DNA of 64,000 bases from Vigna angularis (lineage: Eukaryota; Streptophyta; Magnoliopsida; Fabales; Fabaceae): positions 3,158,501 through 3,222,500 of the forward strand of contig NC_068973.1 in the NCBI RefSeq assembly GCF_016808095.1, written 5' to 3'. Position 1 is the stretch's first letter. Every line of letters starts with the position of its first letter. Below, one piece after another: positions 18,780 through 32,108 of the stretch. The position numbers and the translations under genes are program-made. The notes beneath the pieces were generated by a model. The model did no database searches. It worked only from the letters and a program-made list of their open reading frames with translations, and was not told the DNA's origin.

Positions 18780-18985
18780 TGGGATAAGTGCCTATTGAAT
18801 ATCGTGGGGATAAGTGCCTATTGGGTATTGTGGAATGAGTGTTTATTTGGGTATTGTGGGATGAGTGTCTATTGGGTATTGTGGGATGAGTGTCTATTGG
18901 GTATTGTGGGATGAGTGTCTATTAGGTATTGTGATGTTTATTAGGTATTATGGGACGAGTGTCTAATAGGAATTGTGGTATGATG
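18780..18985 (+). repeat. tandem repeat, about eight units of 22-27 bp, inside solo LTR
   Basis: Units of the type ATGAGTGTCTATTGGGTATTG follow one another with small length changes. The first two units read GATAAGTGCC and the last two are more diverged. The short open frame here is an accident of the repeat, not a gene. Confidence 0.9.
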
Positions 18986-19348
18986 GTATGAGGGTGTCTG
19001 ACATAATTTATATGATGTTTGTAACGAAGTAATTATACATGATTTGTTGCATGTTAGCTCACCCTACTTGTTTGTGTTTGTGTATGTGCGATGATCGTAT
19101 AATTCGTTATACGGGAGTAGATGAAGGAATGTCGTTTGATCCAGTGACGATGTTTGACGTTGCCGCTTAGTCGTTTTAGGAGTTCTATTTGTCATTAGTA
19201 CGTTAAAATACTCTGCTACGTTTAAGTTTAAAATTCTGTAGCTAATTTGAAGATGACTGTAATTCTTAATACTCTTAACTGCTTTCACATATTATGCATG
19301 ATGACGTCCTTTCTATATATGCATGACGTATATTTTTGGGACGTTACA

Positions 19349-22219
19349 CATTAGCATTGGTTTAGGGATACAATCATATCCTCCCAACTTGTTTTTATCC
19401 CAACACAGATATAATTAAAATATCAATTCAGATTATCATTTAATTTTTCTTCAAGTTTGACAGTTTGACCAACACAGCAAACATGCACTTGTTTTAGTTC
19501 AAATTTCTTTTAAGATTGTATTTCTAAATGCAAAGGTTGTTCATATATATTGTGTTTTTATATCCATCTTTTCAGGAAATGCTCTGTTTAACACTCATGT
19601 TTTCTTCCTTTCTTTAATTTAGGTAGGTTTGATGTTGTACAACTTTGTCCCAAGCCTTCCATTGACGTTGATTGTGACTCTCCTCCACAGTAAGAGATCT
19701 GTACTTCTTGCAGACATATCTTTCCTTAAAATTTACACCTGCACACAAAATACACTCATGCAACACAAAAAATATCTAACTTAGTGGGTTTTTAATATTA
19801 TTAGTTGGATATCTATTACTAGTTGGATATTTATTAAAATTTAAAAAAAAATTACTCTGAAACCTTTTATTTTTTAAATAACATTTTTTTATTTATTTTT
19901 ATCATTTTGCTATATAAGAATCAAACCCTAGTATAAAACATTTAGAATAAATTACAAATAGTTCAACTGATTGATATTTTCTCTCTTATTAATGTTGAAT
20001 GAAGAAATGATCTAAACTCGGACTCATTCAATAAACTTCATACATATAATCATGTTACCAAGTCAAGTAAATTTGATACAAGACTGAATCACACGAGTTA
20101 GTGTCACTAATTTCCAATTCTTCAAACACATGGGTCGTATTAGTTACTAATCAAGTTTTAGATAAGTACATTTTTAGTACTGATTTATAGTTTTGGTATT
20201 TTCTTTAACTTTACATGTGAACACAACTTGTTAAATTCTAACCACGTGATCACATTGGGTGGTGGAATAAGTTTCCTTTAAATAATTAATATTATGTTGA
20301 AAAGTTTAACCTTCACTCTTTAACATTTCCTCTATGATTACAAGTGCTATTATAAAACTGATAAATGAGCAAGGTCAAATATATATACATATATATGATT
20401 ACTATGTAATTAAGAAAGTTAATTGATTAATGGACCACCTTTCACAAGTTGAAGAAAGAGGAAGGTTATCAACCCTTTGCTTGAATTTGTCTATTAAAAC
20501 TGTTTATTGTGTCTGAGTAATTAGGCTTTTAGATAAATGATTAATTGCTAGGGATGTGAAATTGATTTTTTTTTTTATTTGAATATAAAAAGTTTAAAAC
20601 TTCGGGTTAAAACTCATTAATCAAAATATTATTGTATTGATTTCAAAAATTTTAATATTTAATGAATATTTTTGTTATCACGGTCTTAGGGTTTTTTAGG
20701 GTCGATGATTTTTCCTATTCTAGTGATAGTTTTAGTTTATATTTAAATCAAATAGAAAATATTAAAAGGAGCGTTAAAATAAATCAACACACACAAAAAA
20801 AAATTATATTATATAAAAGGATTACTTTATGTAACAACGAATATTATTAAGGAAAAGGGTTTTTAAATTGTTTAAATTATTTCCCACAATATAAAATATA
20901 TTGGATGGTTTACTGATTGAGAGTTATATGTTAAAGTTAATTAATTATAAAAAAATAGATCATTTCCTTCCTAAGACTTTTCCATTTAACCCTTCCCCTG
21001 TAATTATAATAAATTTGAAAACTATTACTTAATCATGAATTTGTAGAAGTGCTTACAAGTTCAAAGTATAAATTTATGGGATTAATTTTATAATGTATTT
21101 CTTTTTTATATATCTTACAAGCAATTATCTATGCTTACAAGCAAACATAGGGAAATAAGTCTCACGAGTAACTGTTCTATGATTTAGTTCAATTATCGTG
21201 AAATATTTTTTGACAAACCATTAAAAAGATTTAAAAAAAAACCCTGAAGTGTTAGACAATTAAAATCTCAATTGATGACTTTAGTGGTATATTGGATGTT
21301 TAAAAATATTGTGTATGTTTTAAAGGAATAAGCACACAAACTCCAAAAAAAGATCTTAATATACAACCTACTCTTTGACTCATGAACGTTTATTTCATGG
21401 TGATCATTGAATCAAAATAATTATGGAGATAAAAATTTCTTTTTCCTTAATAAAATTAGTGTAATGTGGTGAAATGTAAGCTGAAAGTCAAACATATCTT
21501 TTAAAAAACTGTAATTTCAATGTAACACATAAGTATTGGATCATCATGGGTTCTTTTGTGATACCTATAAATAAAGACTTGAAAAAATAATGAAGAAAAA
21601 TTATGTTCATAAGCTCTTATTTTTTCATTATTTAAAGCTTTTTAATTAGTATTTGAAAAACTTCTTATATGTTGGTCAACTTGTAAAAGAGTGTGCTATG
21701 TCGTTTGTATTTGTGCCAAATTATTCCAAACAAAGACCAATTGTATTTCATATTCAGTTGAGTGTGAGGCCTTAAATAACTTTATTAGTTATTGCATAGT
21801 TTTTGAAAGATTTTGTGTAATTAGTTTGAAACAACATTATGTAAGACTTTGTGTACTTTATAAGTTATAAATGATAATAAAAAATAATTATACACATTTA
21901 ATTGTTTAAAGAAATCCTCTACAATGCATTAAAGAACTAAACGTGACATAGGTTAGAAATAAGCCATTATAAAAACTCAAATGTCCATAGTCTCTTTCTA
22001 TCACTCACAATATTTTCCTAAGTTGTTTGTAAAGATATTCTAGAAAAATTTTAAGACAAATCTCTTTAATCATCAAAGTAAATGATTTGCCAATGATTTC
22101 ACAATATTGGATTCTTATTATGGACATGCAATATTAATGTTATTTTTGCTTTTGCAAATATAATTGGTGTAAAATCCTTATTGTATTTTAAAAAAAAAAA
22201 TATTTATGTATGATAAACA
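19349..22219. other. intergenic DNA with one possible orphan exon
   Basis: AT-rich. At about 19622-19692 an acceptor-like TTTAATTTAG is followed by an open stretch reading RFDVVQLCPKPSIDVDCDS and a stop; it looks like the last exon of a lost gene but has no identified partner. Nothing else is supportable. Confidence 0.4.
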
Positions 22220-22788
22220 CACTACAAAAGTTTTTGTAGTTATAGACAAAAATAAATTCTTTTAAAACTAAATTTATTAACAAATTTAGAGTTTCAATTA
22301 TCGATGAATTTTTTTATTGGTAACGAATTCATCAGTAAGATCGATTGATAAATTAAAATTTTTATTATCGATATATATTTCTATTGGTAATATATTTGAT
22401 AATAAATTTTATTGTAAATTTTTTTATATAATTTATAATTTTTATTATCGATAAAAAAATTTCATTAATGAGTTTGTAAGCAAAATGAGAAAAAGAATAT
22501 TAAGAAAAGACAAGTGAGAAGAGGAAGAAAAGAAGAGGAGGAGGAGGATGAGAAAGAATAGAAGGAGAAATCAAAACTAATGATAATGATGACAACACAA
22601 CTCAAAAGGGGTGGATTTAATTATGATGTTTATCTACGACCAAACTTTACCAATTTTATCAATGGATTTATGATTTTTAATAAAATTTATCGATAACCAT
22701 TTTACCAATAAATTTTTTATAATTGTTATTATAGGTAAACTTGAATTATTGATAAATTTTTTGTAATTACTATGAGATTGTGTCAGTG
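22220..22788. mobile_element. CACTA-like small non-autonomous element
   Basis: The left end is CACTACAAAAGTTTTTGTAG and the right end TTTTTTGTAATTACTATGAG followed by ATTGTGTCAGTG, giving CACT...AGTG termini. Both halves are filled with inverted copies of TATCGATAAAT-like words, as in CACTA subterminal regions. The interior holds a purine-rich block (GAAGAGGAGGAGGAGG) and no ORF. Flanking bases ACA and AAA do not form a clean 3-bp duplication. Confidence 0.45.
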
Positions 22789-23316
22789 AAAATTATATTT
22801 TTCTTTTAAGAAATGTAAATGAATTATATACTAAACTTTCATTATTAATAAAAAAAACTTTCCTATAGTTTAAATTTAGTATTTTATAATCATTACACTA
22901 AATTAAGGTATTTATCAAAATATATTATTATTATTAATGAAATTCATAATAATACGATAATGTTTCAAAAATATTATAAGCCTATAATATGAAAATATTT
23001 AAATATGTATCAATATTTATAATAATTTTAAAATAATTTATAAGTATTTATATATATACTAAAAAATAAAAAATATTAATAAAAAGCCTAAATAATTATT
23101 CATTATAAGACCATTTCTAAATAAACAAGAGTTATTAAGCCGGATACATAATGAAACTCAACTACTGTTGAATTCATTGCAGTAGTAAAAGTAAATTACA
23201 TATTTTATAGTTATGAAGAGCTCATATAAACCATATCTATCCAACAAATCCAATAATTTTTTGTTTGAATTGGTGGCTATATCCTTATGGGTAGGAAACA
23301 CAGATTTCAGTGATGT
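22789..23316. other. AT-rich intergenic DNA, 3' flank of receptor kinase gene
   Basis: AT-rich; it should contain the 3' UTR and polyadenylation site of the minus-strand kinase gene. No other feature seen. Confidence 0.5.
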
Positions 23317-26300
23317 TTATATGGGAGATGTTAAACCATGATATATTGTCCCTAAAGATTGTTTCTCATCATCCTTTTTTGCTGCTCGATCCAGAAATGC
23401 TGGCCTCATTGGTGTTGTCACCATTTCAATTTTGAATGTCAACAATGCCACAATCTCTGACATGGGAGGTCTCAAATGTGCATCAGGCTGCAGACATAAG
23501 AAAGCCACGTGGATTGCTTGCATAACATCCTTTTCTACCAACCCATGTTCTTGAAGTTTCGGATCTACAATGTCTAATATCCTTGCATTCTCGTACAGTT
23601 TCCATGCCTAATATCATCAAACTAATTAACATACTTCATAAAATATATTTATGTTACATGCAGCACATAGAAAAGAGATTGTGGTGCTAGCATTTCCCTA
23701 GCAACAATACAGACATATGTATTTGAAAATGTGAGAACTTACATATTCAGGGAGGTACTGCATTTCTGATGGCAAAGTGTGGTCAGTGTTTTTCCTGCAA
23801 CAGATTATTTCAAGCAAGAGAACTCCAAAACTATAGATATCTGCCTTTTCTGATAATTCGCCTCTAATGGCATATTCAGGAGCAGTATAACCTCTGCCCA
23901 AAAAGTAAAAAACAAAAACAAATGACATTTATCAATGGAAACCTCTTAACTTTAGATAGTTATGTTGTTTGACACTTGAAAATGTTTCGCATCTCAATAA
24001 AACAAGTGACAAACAAAAGTTACAATACAATGCTAGGAACATTTTGTCAAACATCCTATTTTCACTGTGCATAAAACTACAATGATCATTTTACACATAA
24101 AGTATAATAACATTGATGTCGTAACAAATGGAATTTAATGTTCGTGTACTTCATCCAATCACCTCAAACAGTATCAGAGAGTGACTTTAATGATATGCTG
24201 CTAGATATGATGTGTTGAAATGTGTGGAAACATTAAAAGTTCTCAGCAGAAAGCACTACTTTTGCAGGCCGGGCAGTTGGCAGCACTAAAATCATAATGA
24301 TGATCAAATTGCTCTGAACCATATGATGAACTATTAATGCTATATAGCAACTTTTATTCAGTGAATGCAAAGAAATAACATTCTATAATATAAGGATATA
24401 GTTTTAATTTGTTTCCATAAATGACATACAGTGTTCCAGCGAACTGTGTGCTAAGATAAGCTTGATCTTCCGGGAAAAATCTAGCTAGCCCAAAGTCCCC
24501 AATCCTTGGCTGAAACTTTTCATCAAGAAGAATGTTGCTTGCCTTGATGTCTCTGTGAACAATTTTTTGGTGTGAATCCTCATGAAGGTATTGTAGTCCT
24601 CTGGCTACTCCCAGAATAATTTGGAATCTAGTTCTCCAATTCAGAAATTGATCACTGTTTTCTGCATTCAAGAAGCAGTCAAAAGAAAGAATTGTTCCAT
24701 CAATACAAACCTAAGCTCCTTCAAACATTCATCAAACAGTGGTTTAGGTGTCCACTATATGAATATTCAACTACAGAAATAATTCTATAAGAACTAGAAT
24801 GAAAGTGATAGTTGATAATCAAGATTAGACCCAAGTTTCTCCTGGTAATCAAGATTAAAACACCCTTAATCAATGAGATTGAGCCTTGTACATGCATTTT
24901 TATAAATTTAACTTCATTGTGTTCTCTTATACACTTCATTACTGTTAGTATTCTTCACAAAGTTAGAATGGGTTCTTTGTTTGAGTTAATTAAATTCTGG
25001 TAGCTTATTGATCAATGTAGGTAATCAATATCTGGTGCAAAGTTGATAATATTAGGGAGAGGAAAAAATGTTCATACATGTTTCATTATAATTTTATTAT
25101 ATATGAAAGTTTCTGTTTGTGATATGTTGTCATTGGTGAATTTGTATAAGTTTTGGAACTGTGTTGTCCTTGTATAGAACTATATTAAGACTTTTATGTT
25201 CACTAGAATAACAGATTTACCAGATAAAGTTTCACACCAGTAATTGTTCATAATTAAAAAGGACCAAAGAGAATTCAGAAAGAAAGGATACCATGAATAA
25301 AGAGGTCCAAACTTCTGTTTTTCATGTATTCATAGACAATTATCCTTTGTGGTCCATCTATGCAGCATCCAAGAAGACGAACCAGATTTTTGTGTTGTAT
25401 ACTAGTGATTGTTCTCACCTCTACCAGAAATTCTTTTTCTCCCTGTTGAGATTTGTTGAGAGACAATTTCTTAACGGCAACCACCCTTCCATCTGCCAAC
25501 TTTCCCTGTTAAAACATAACTACGGTTTAAAAATGTGGCTTAACTACAGTATAAATATACAATAAAATATTGTCTCATAAGTTAATTTTATCACATAGTG
25601 TTAGATTTAAAGTTTACTTTTATCATCTCTAATCCTTGCAATTATGTTACTTATGAGAATACCAATCAATCTAAAACTTCACTTGTAAATACCATTCCAA
25701 CAAAAATATGACATTGTATTATGATCAAGAGGCACTTCATAGGTAATGTCATCTTACAAAATTTGATTTTTAACCAAATCTAATAGTACCCTGTGATCTG
25801 TGTAACCAATTCCATGACAAGATAAGACTCAAAAAAACTGGTGATTTTACTGCATGTATAGATCAAGTTCGCAACTCCCTTTATTAAATTCTCTATGCTT
25901 CCTATTAGATATAATGTTTATACCTTGTAAACAGGTCCAAATCCACCACTTCCAAGAAAATTATCTGCATGGAAATTCATGGTTGCATTCTTCAATGTCT
26001 GGTAGTCAAAGCAGTTAATTGTCCTAAGGTTTCCACTAAAGAACTCCTTGGACCCTGTGTACATATTGAAATTAATTAACTTCAATGTATATATATATAG
26101 AGAGGTCCAAGGATGATATATGCAAGATATTTGATTAAACATGCAATTCTCTGTTAGAGTTACCTGACTGTTGATTAGATGAAAAAATCATCTTCATCAT
26201 ATCTGCTGATTCTATGTGTTTCCGAATCTCTAATTAAGAACAAACAGAAACATTTATTCATAGGATAATCACGGATATTAAACAAACGACAAGGTCTCAG

Positions 26301-26918
26301 ATTTTTACATTAGTTTATGATGATTTTTCTCATTTATCAAAATACCTTGCTGTTCTGTCATATTGTGTGGTGACCATTTTAGACGCTTCCGAAGTACATA
26401 CAAAAAAATCAACACTATGAGCAGCACAACAATTCCTCCGAGGATGTAAAACAATGTTCCTTCAGATTTGTGCTGTGGTGTCTGTGTCATATCAGAGAGT
26501 GAAGCTTCTGTTGCAATCAATCACAAACTTTATCAAAGATCATATGATTCATGATCATGTTCAAGACTTGGTAAAATGAAACAAGATGCATCAAAGAAGT
26601 TCTACCAAAATCTTATTTGAAGTAGCTACAATGTTTGTTTTGCTTTGTTCAAGTTTCTGGAATTAGTGGATGACCCTTTAACAATTTACTGGGTCATGTG
26701 ATTGAGTGTGGTTTTCAAATTGAACCAATTCAATGCTACTAAATAATCCTGAAACATTCTAGCTTCCATGGATGATCAAAATGTATGTATGCTCAACTTA
26801 TGATGCATGAATTTGCAATTGCTATAACAAAAATAAGTTTGACCAACTGATATATCACTGTGACAATTGTGCAGACACAAATTGAGAAAATGAAACCTTG
26901 GAGTGTTCGGGGAGACAT
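23317..26918 (-). CDS. receptor-like serine/threonine kinase with minimal ectodomain
   Basis: Plasma-membrane kinase of the plant RLK/Pelle superfamily. Minus-strand exons, 5' to 3': 26918-26897, 26507-26346, 26229-26164, 26054-25924, 25505-25292, 24661-24430, 23893-23743 and 23607-23317. All have GT/AG borders and total 1269 nt (422 aa). The first exon codes only MSPRTLQ. A single transmembrane helix is at about 26-46 ([20 protein letters not shown]), followed by a basic stop-transfer stretch. Kinase landmarks are all present: glycine loop [10 protein letters not shown] 118-127, catalytic Lys139 in [13 protein letters not shown] with Asp236, DFG at 254-256, and [15 protein letters not shown] in the activation segment, so it should be active. 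About 25 residues precede the helix and there is no signal peptide, lectin, DUF26 or LRR domain. Either this is a naturally short RLK or upstream exons were missed. The closest subfamily cannot be named safely. Confidence 0.9.
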
Positions 26919-28648
26919 TCTTGGAGAGAAAAGAAAGCTTTCTGTGGTTCAATTTCTCCTATTATTTTTTCTTGCTTTGTGTTATTCTATTTATTAATCT
27001 GTACTTTGTTGTGAGAAAAGAGAAAGAGATTGACAGTTCATATGTGTGTGACAGAAAAAGGGAGAAGTATTCTAAGAATATCCCATAGAATAGATCGAAA
27101 ACAAGAGGAGAGTGATTCCTTCTGCTAGAAATATGCCAATGATTGGTTACATAGGACTCTTGAACACATATTTTTTAATAATATTTTTTTACAAGAGTTG
27201 ATGGAAATCCAAAATGTTTATAGCATCCCCTGTTTTTGACCCTTGTGATATTACAAACGACACAACAAATATTTACATGCACTGGTAGGAACTATCTGTA
27301 CCAGCAAGAATAAAAGTTATGTCTATAAAAAGGACTTAAACTAACAACGTTTTCAAGCAGTACAATTTTTCTCATGACAACTGTATGTTCTCGTATGTTA
27401 ATTAAATTAAATGATGGAATACTCTTTAAAGATTCTAATGGCGATAAAAACAAGTAGCACATTGTTGGAGTAATCTACACCTCATGAAATTCAAACCATC
27501 ATTTAAAATCTAAATATATCTAATGGTTGAAAATATTCTAGCCTCAATTTAAATATTTTCATTTTTAAAATGATAAAAATATATATTTCCTTAAAGCAAT
27601 TTCCGAATTTCAAAAGTAAGAAATGAAATTTAAATATACTAAACAAAAGAAATCAGACTTGTTGGATACAAACAAAGTCCCACATCAGATAAAATAAGAG
27701 ATGAACAGGGATTTATATACACATAAAATACCTCCATTAGTAAGAAGTTTTTTGGAGTGGTAGTGGTACCAAAAGCAGATTTGTGAGGATTTAGAAGAGA
27801 TATCACACGAATGGATAAAAAGACATCAAAATTTTACTCTAAATTATCTTTAGTTGATTAAGTAAAATGTTATTTTTCATTTCATGATTTCATTGAATAT
27901 TTAACATTAACAATACATAGTAACTTATCTTTTATCTTTTAATGTATTTTGTTTTCGGAGATGCTGATGTGAATTGATGTATTTTTGTGAGTGTTTAATA
28001 AGTTTGTTTCACCAAATTTAAAGAAATTTAGAGATGAGAATTTGTGAGGGAGAATGAAAGATTCGCGCATGTAGGTGAAGGATAAGACGTGGAAGGATAT
28101 ACTATTCAAAATACGAGTGAAAAATATAGATTCTGGATGTGCTTGAGTAGTTAGAATTGATTCTTTATGTATTGGAATCGATTAAGGGTGATTGAATGAG
28201 AATGTAATCCATTCATATATATATATATAGATATATTATTTTCTTTTTCTATATAAATAAATAATTATTTTTTATTATATATAAAATTATAATAAAACAA
28301 TAATAAAAATAAATTAATTATAATAATTATTATAACAATAGTTTTTTTAATTTTAAACAATAATTTCAATTTTATTTTGACATATTTTTTATTATTTATA
28401 TTTAATTTTATATCATATTTATCTTAGGATAAAATGATAATCATATAATTTTATTTATTAAAATATTTTTTAATTTCTTATATTCATCACATCTTAAACA
28501 AACATTCATAAATTTTTATTTCAAATCATATAATCTTTTTCTTAAGGCTTATACTAAGCTGATGAGTTTATGTGAATCAATTCTCTATGAGTGTATATAA
28601 GCAATAGACTCGATTATGGAATCGATTTCATATGTGAGTGTGTGTTTG

Positions 28649-28652
<4 letters not shown>

Positions 28653-28725
<73 letters not shown>
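28653..28725. repeat. (AT)n microsatellite, about 73 bp
   Basis: Pure AT dinucleotide run preceded by a GTGTGTG stretch. Confidence 0.97.
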
Positions 28726-28727
<2 letters not shown>

Positions 28728-29883
28728 CATTTACAATATAATTTAATAATATAAATAATAATAATTATTATAATAAAAAATAATATATTAATTTTAATTA
28801 TAAGAACAAAATAATAATCTTATATGTTAATTTATTAATTTTTTTTATCAGTCAAATCATTCAATAATTTCATCTCCAAATCTACTTATATTCAGTTTCA
28901 AATTCTTTAAAAGATACCACTCAAATACATTTACTCAAATCCACCAAAATCTATCCACACTTTCTAAAATTTGTCTTTCACAAGTGAACTAATCCAAACA
29001 ACACTACAATACTCTCAAATTCAATCCACTTAGATTCCTTTCTCCAATCCAAGAACAGATAGTATACATATAATAAGGGATTTTCATTTTGACTTGGAAT
29101 GGAGTGCACGTCTTTTTTTTTACTAAAAAGTATATAATATACTTCGAAACTTGGAATCATGATAAGTCCAGAGGGTGTTGCTTCTTTCGTTATGGAGGCA
29201 TTATTCTTATGAAAGTGACACCTCAGTTTGTAAAAAATTGATAAATAATGTTGGAATCAAATTTAAATTGAAGTATTTGATGAAAAATACCATTTATACG
29301 AAAAACTAGACCCAAAACGATTAAAGAAGAATAACTTCATCTTGGTGGTGGAAAGTGATTGATTGCGTTGGATTTGTACATGTACACAATCATTCTAAAC
29401 AGCATTTTATTGCATGCCTAATCCCTAATCCCTATATATAAATGCATGCATTCTTTGATCGTTACAACAATAATTGCACCATATTTAAACCTAATCTACA
29501 CACCAAAGATAAACACTAACCACAGTTTTAAAATGACCCCTCACCAAACACCCTTTGGAACAAACATTGCGTCACTTTCTCAAAAGCAAATATATAAATA
29601 TTATTCTTCGTTTTATGCTATTGCGAAAATTTAAGCTTTTATTGATGTAAACAAAATTTGATGCAACATCTCAGATTATTGGTTAATAATACATAATTAT
29701 TGGTTAAATTAAATAGATATAAAAAGTTGATAGCTGCAATTAAGATGAACACAATCATAGTTGAAAAATAATGAGTTGAAAGGAACCAATGTGCATGGTG
29801 TACTGTGGTTGTCATCCAATTAATCTGCAAAACCGAGTGGTCTAAATGAAAGACACTGATATTGATGTCTGATGCGAAACATG

Positions 29884-29886
<3 letters not shown>

Positions 29887-29972
<86 letters not shown>
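29887..29972. repeat. (AT)n microsatellite, about 86 bp
   Basis: Pure AT dinucleotide run between non-repetitive flanks. Confidence 0.97.
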
Positions 29973-29975
<3 letters not shown>

Positions 29976-31988
29976 CCTCTTTTTCTTAAACTAAAATTTC
30001 AGACTGAATTTGATTAAGGTGTTGATGGAATAGGTGACCCCAGTTTGTTTATGGTGGGGAATCCCTAATTAATTTTATGTAAATCCATGCAATTAGAGAT
30101 GAAAAAGCATATGCCCACACTGCATTAAGTCCAGATTAGTGTTAGCTATTATACAATATTATTCAGCTGTGATGAATGGTGACGAATCACAGCCAGCTTT
30201 AGATGAAAGCAACACTTGACCACTGTAAGACCTATATTTTGGAACAAAGTAGTCATAATTTAAATGCTAAGAACTTTAATATAAAATATTAATTTCCTCT
30301 CCTTTCATAACACGTATTCACAATTTTAAAGTTTATTGTTCTAAAAGTGTGGATAAAATACTATGAAATGAAAACAGGTCTGAAAAAATTGAATGGTATA
30401 TAAAAAAACGGTTGAATCTTTATGTTTTGTATTAGAAGTAATGTAAAATCTTTTACCAAAGCAACTCATGCACTTCTCATGTTGAGATATCTCGCTCATT
30501 ATTTAAAAAAAAATTTAAACTTAATTCAATTTTATAAAATTAATTAACTTGTAAAATAATATTTGTATTTACTTATACAATATAAACTTATTTTATCTTT
30601 AGTGAAAACACCTATTGTTATGTAACATACGTAATTTCATAATCTAAAAATTAAATTATCATAAAAAGCCTAAATAATACATATTTTTTTTCTCTTTAAC
30701 TCATTCTTCTTAACGATACAGTTTTATCACTATATTCTCCAATAACACAAATTATCACTATCCCCTTTTCAAGACCCCTGCCGTCACCCCAAGTCTGATG
30801 TCAACCACGAAAGCCACATAGTTAAACTTAAAAAAACACGTTTAATATTTTTAATATAATATAAGTTTAATTCTTTTATGATATTCTTTATTAGAATAAA
30901 ACTATTTTTGTATAATGCTATTTATAAAAATAATATATCTACATATACATATAAATCAATTTTTTTTTTAATTTTTACATTAAATAAAATTTATTAGTCG
31001 AGTAATAAGTTCTTAAAAAATAGAAAAATCAATTCGATATTGTAGAACTAAATTTTCATTGATTTTTCGAGAGAAGGAAACATAAACACATTCCAGTTGC
31101 TGAGAAGCATAATTCTTACCTTAAAAAACAGTCGTGTTTGGTAAATAAAATGGTAAGAACGTTTTTTAATTGTTTTCAAAAAGACTACTTTTCAGAAAAG
31201 AAAGTTAACAATAGATAGGAAACACATAAATATGATTATATCTTCGTAGAAATTAGTTTGTTTTAACTTTTTTTTGTTAGAAAAATCCGAAGCCATAGAA
31301 AACAGGAGTGCATTTGAGTTTTAGGATATGATTATTGAAAAAGATACTTAGTCTCCAACTACATAAAAAAAACAACGATGTTTATCAAAATAGGTGTAGG
31401 GTATGGGGAGGAGGTAGTAATAATAGATTGATTCATGAAACAATTGACCGTGAAGAAGATTATATTATTATTATTATTATTATTATACATAACAACAAAA
31501 GATTAGACAGCAGCCAATTTGATTTGATGTGTGAAGCCAATTTTGATTTGATGTTTGGATATTGAAAACCAATACTTATAACCTCATACAACCACACACA
31601 AATAACATATTAACAATTAGTTAAAAAGTGATAACCTAAATTGATAAGACTGCACTTGGATATTATCCCTCCTTAGCTGTCATGGTCCCATCTCACTTTA
31701 TGCGAAGTCAACAAATACCATTTCTTCACTATTTTTATCTCTCCATAGTTTCCATACATAAACTTCATTATAGATTGTTAACTTTAAATAAACAAAAGTT
31801 AGTCAAATAATATTATCATGTAATTTAATCAGTTTATTGCACCAGCATTTGCCTAATACATAAAAGAACAACATTAATCATCTACTACATAAGTTAGATC
31901 ATTTTCCCTTTCTCACAACCACTTGCTCTACTTTCAAATCCAATCACCCTTTACATTAATAATTGCCTCTTATCAACATCTTGGCCTC

Positions 31989-31996
31989 TATAAATA
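31989..31996 (+). promoter_or_regulatory. TATA box of the XTH gene
   Basis: TATAAATA in the context CCTCTATAAATAGCTTC, 113 bp upstream of the chosen ATG at 32109. This is a normal spacing for a plant TATA promoter with a leader of about 80 nt. Confidence 0.8.
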
Positions 31997-32108
31997 GCTT
32001 CAAAACTTGACTTGCATGCACCACTTTCACCAAACATATCTATTTTTCCCTCTCTATTGCTACACAAAACCAAGGCATATCATCATCATCATCACCACTT
32101 TCGTTGAG

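Larger units (their letters stand above)
17175..19348 (+). mobile_element. solo LTR with perfect CATTA target duplication
   Basis: The unit starts TGTAAGATCCATAAAA and ends TTTTTGGGACGTTACA, so it has TG...CA ends. It is bracketed by CATTA at 17170-17174 and CATTA at 19349-19353, the 5-bp duplication left by LTR retrotransposon integration. There is no internal coding region, hence a solo LTR left by recombination between two LTRs. A TATA box (TATAAATA, 17655-17662) is followed by a purine-rich leader and a possible splice donor near 17827. The length (2174 bp) and the shared right end with 3185-5446 place both in one family, probably Ty3-gypsy; that class assignment is inference. Confidence 0.87.
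26919..31988. other. intergenic DNA between kinase and XTH genes
   Basis: The first part is the kinase promoter and leader. At 27660 a TGTTGGATACAAACAAAGTC start with a TATA-like TTTATATACACAT at about 27712 resembles a Ty1-copia LTR start, but no matching end was found. At about 29430-29470 there is a promoter-like CCTATATATAAATGCATGCA, followed by only a 33-codon ORF starting at 29533. The rest is AT-rich with microsatellites. Confidence 0.4.

Noticed and set aside
18696..18914. 72-aa open frame with repeated YWVLW-type words
   Set aside because: Translation of the 25-bp tandem repeat in the solo LTR; not a gene.
27660..27790. TGTTGGATACAAACAAAGTC start resembling a Ty1-copia LTR
   Set aside because: No matching CA end, no target duplication and no second copy in the window.
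29446..29634. small ORF after a promoter-like TATATATAAATGCATGCA
   Set aside because: Only 33 codons from the in-frame ATG at 29533, no recognisable peptide family, AT-rich codon use; kept only as a note.
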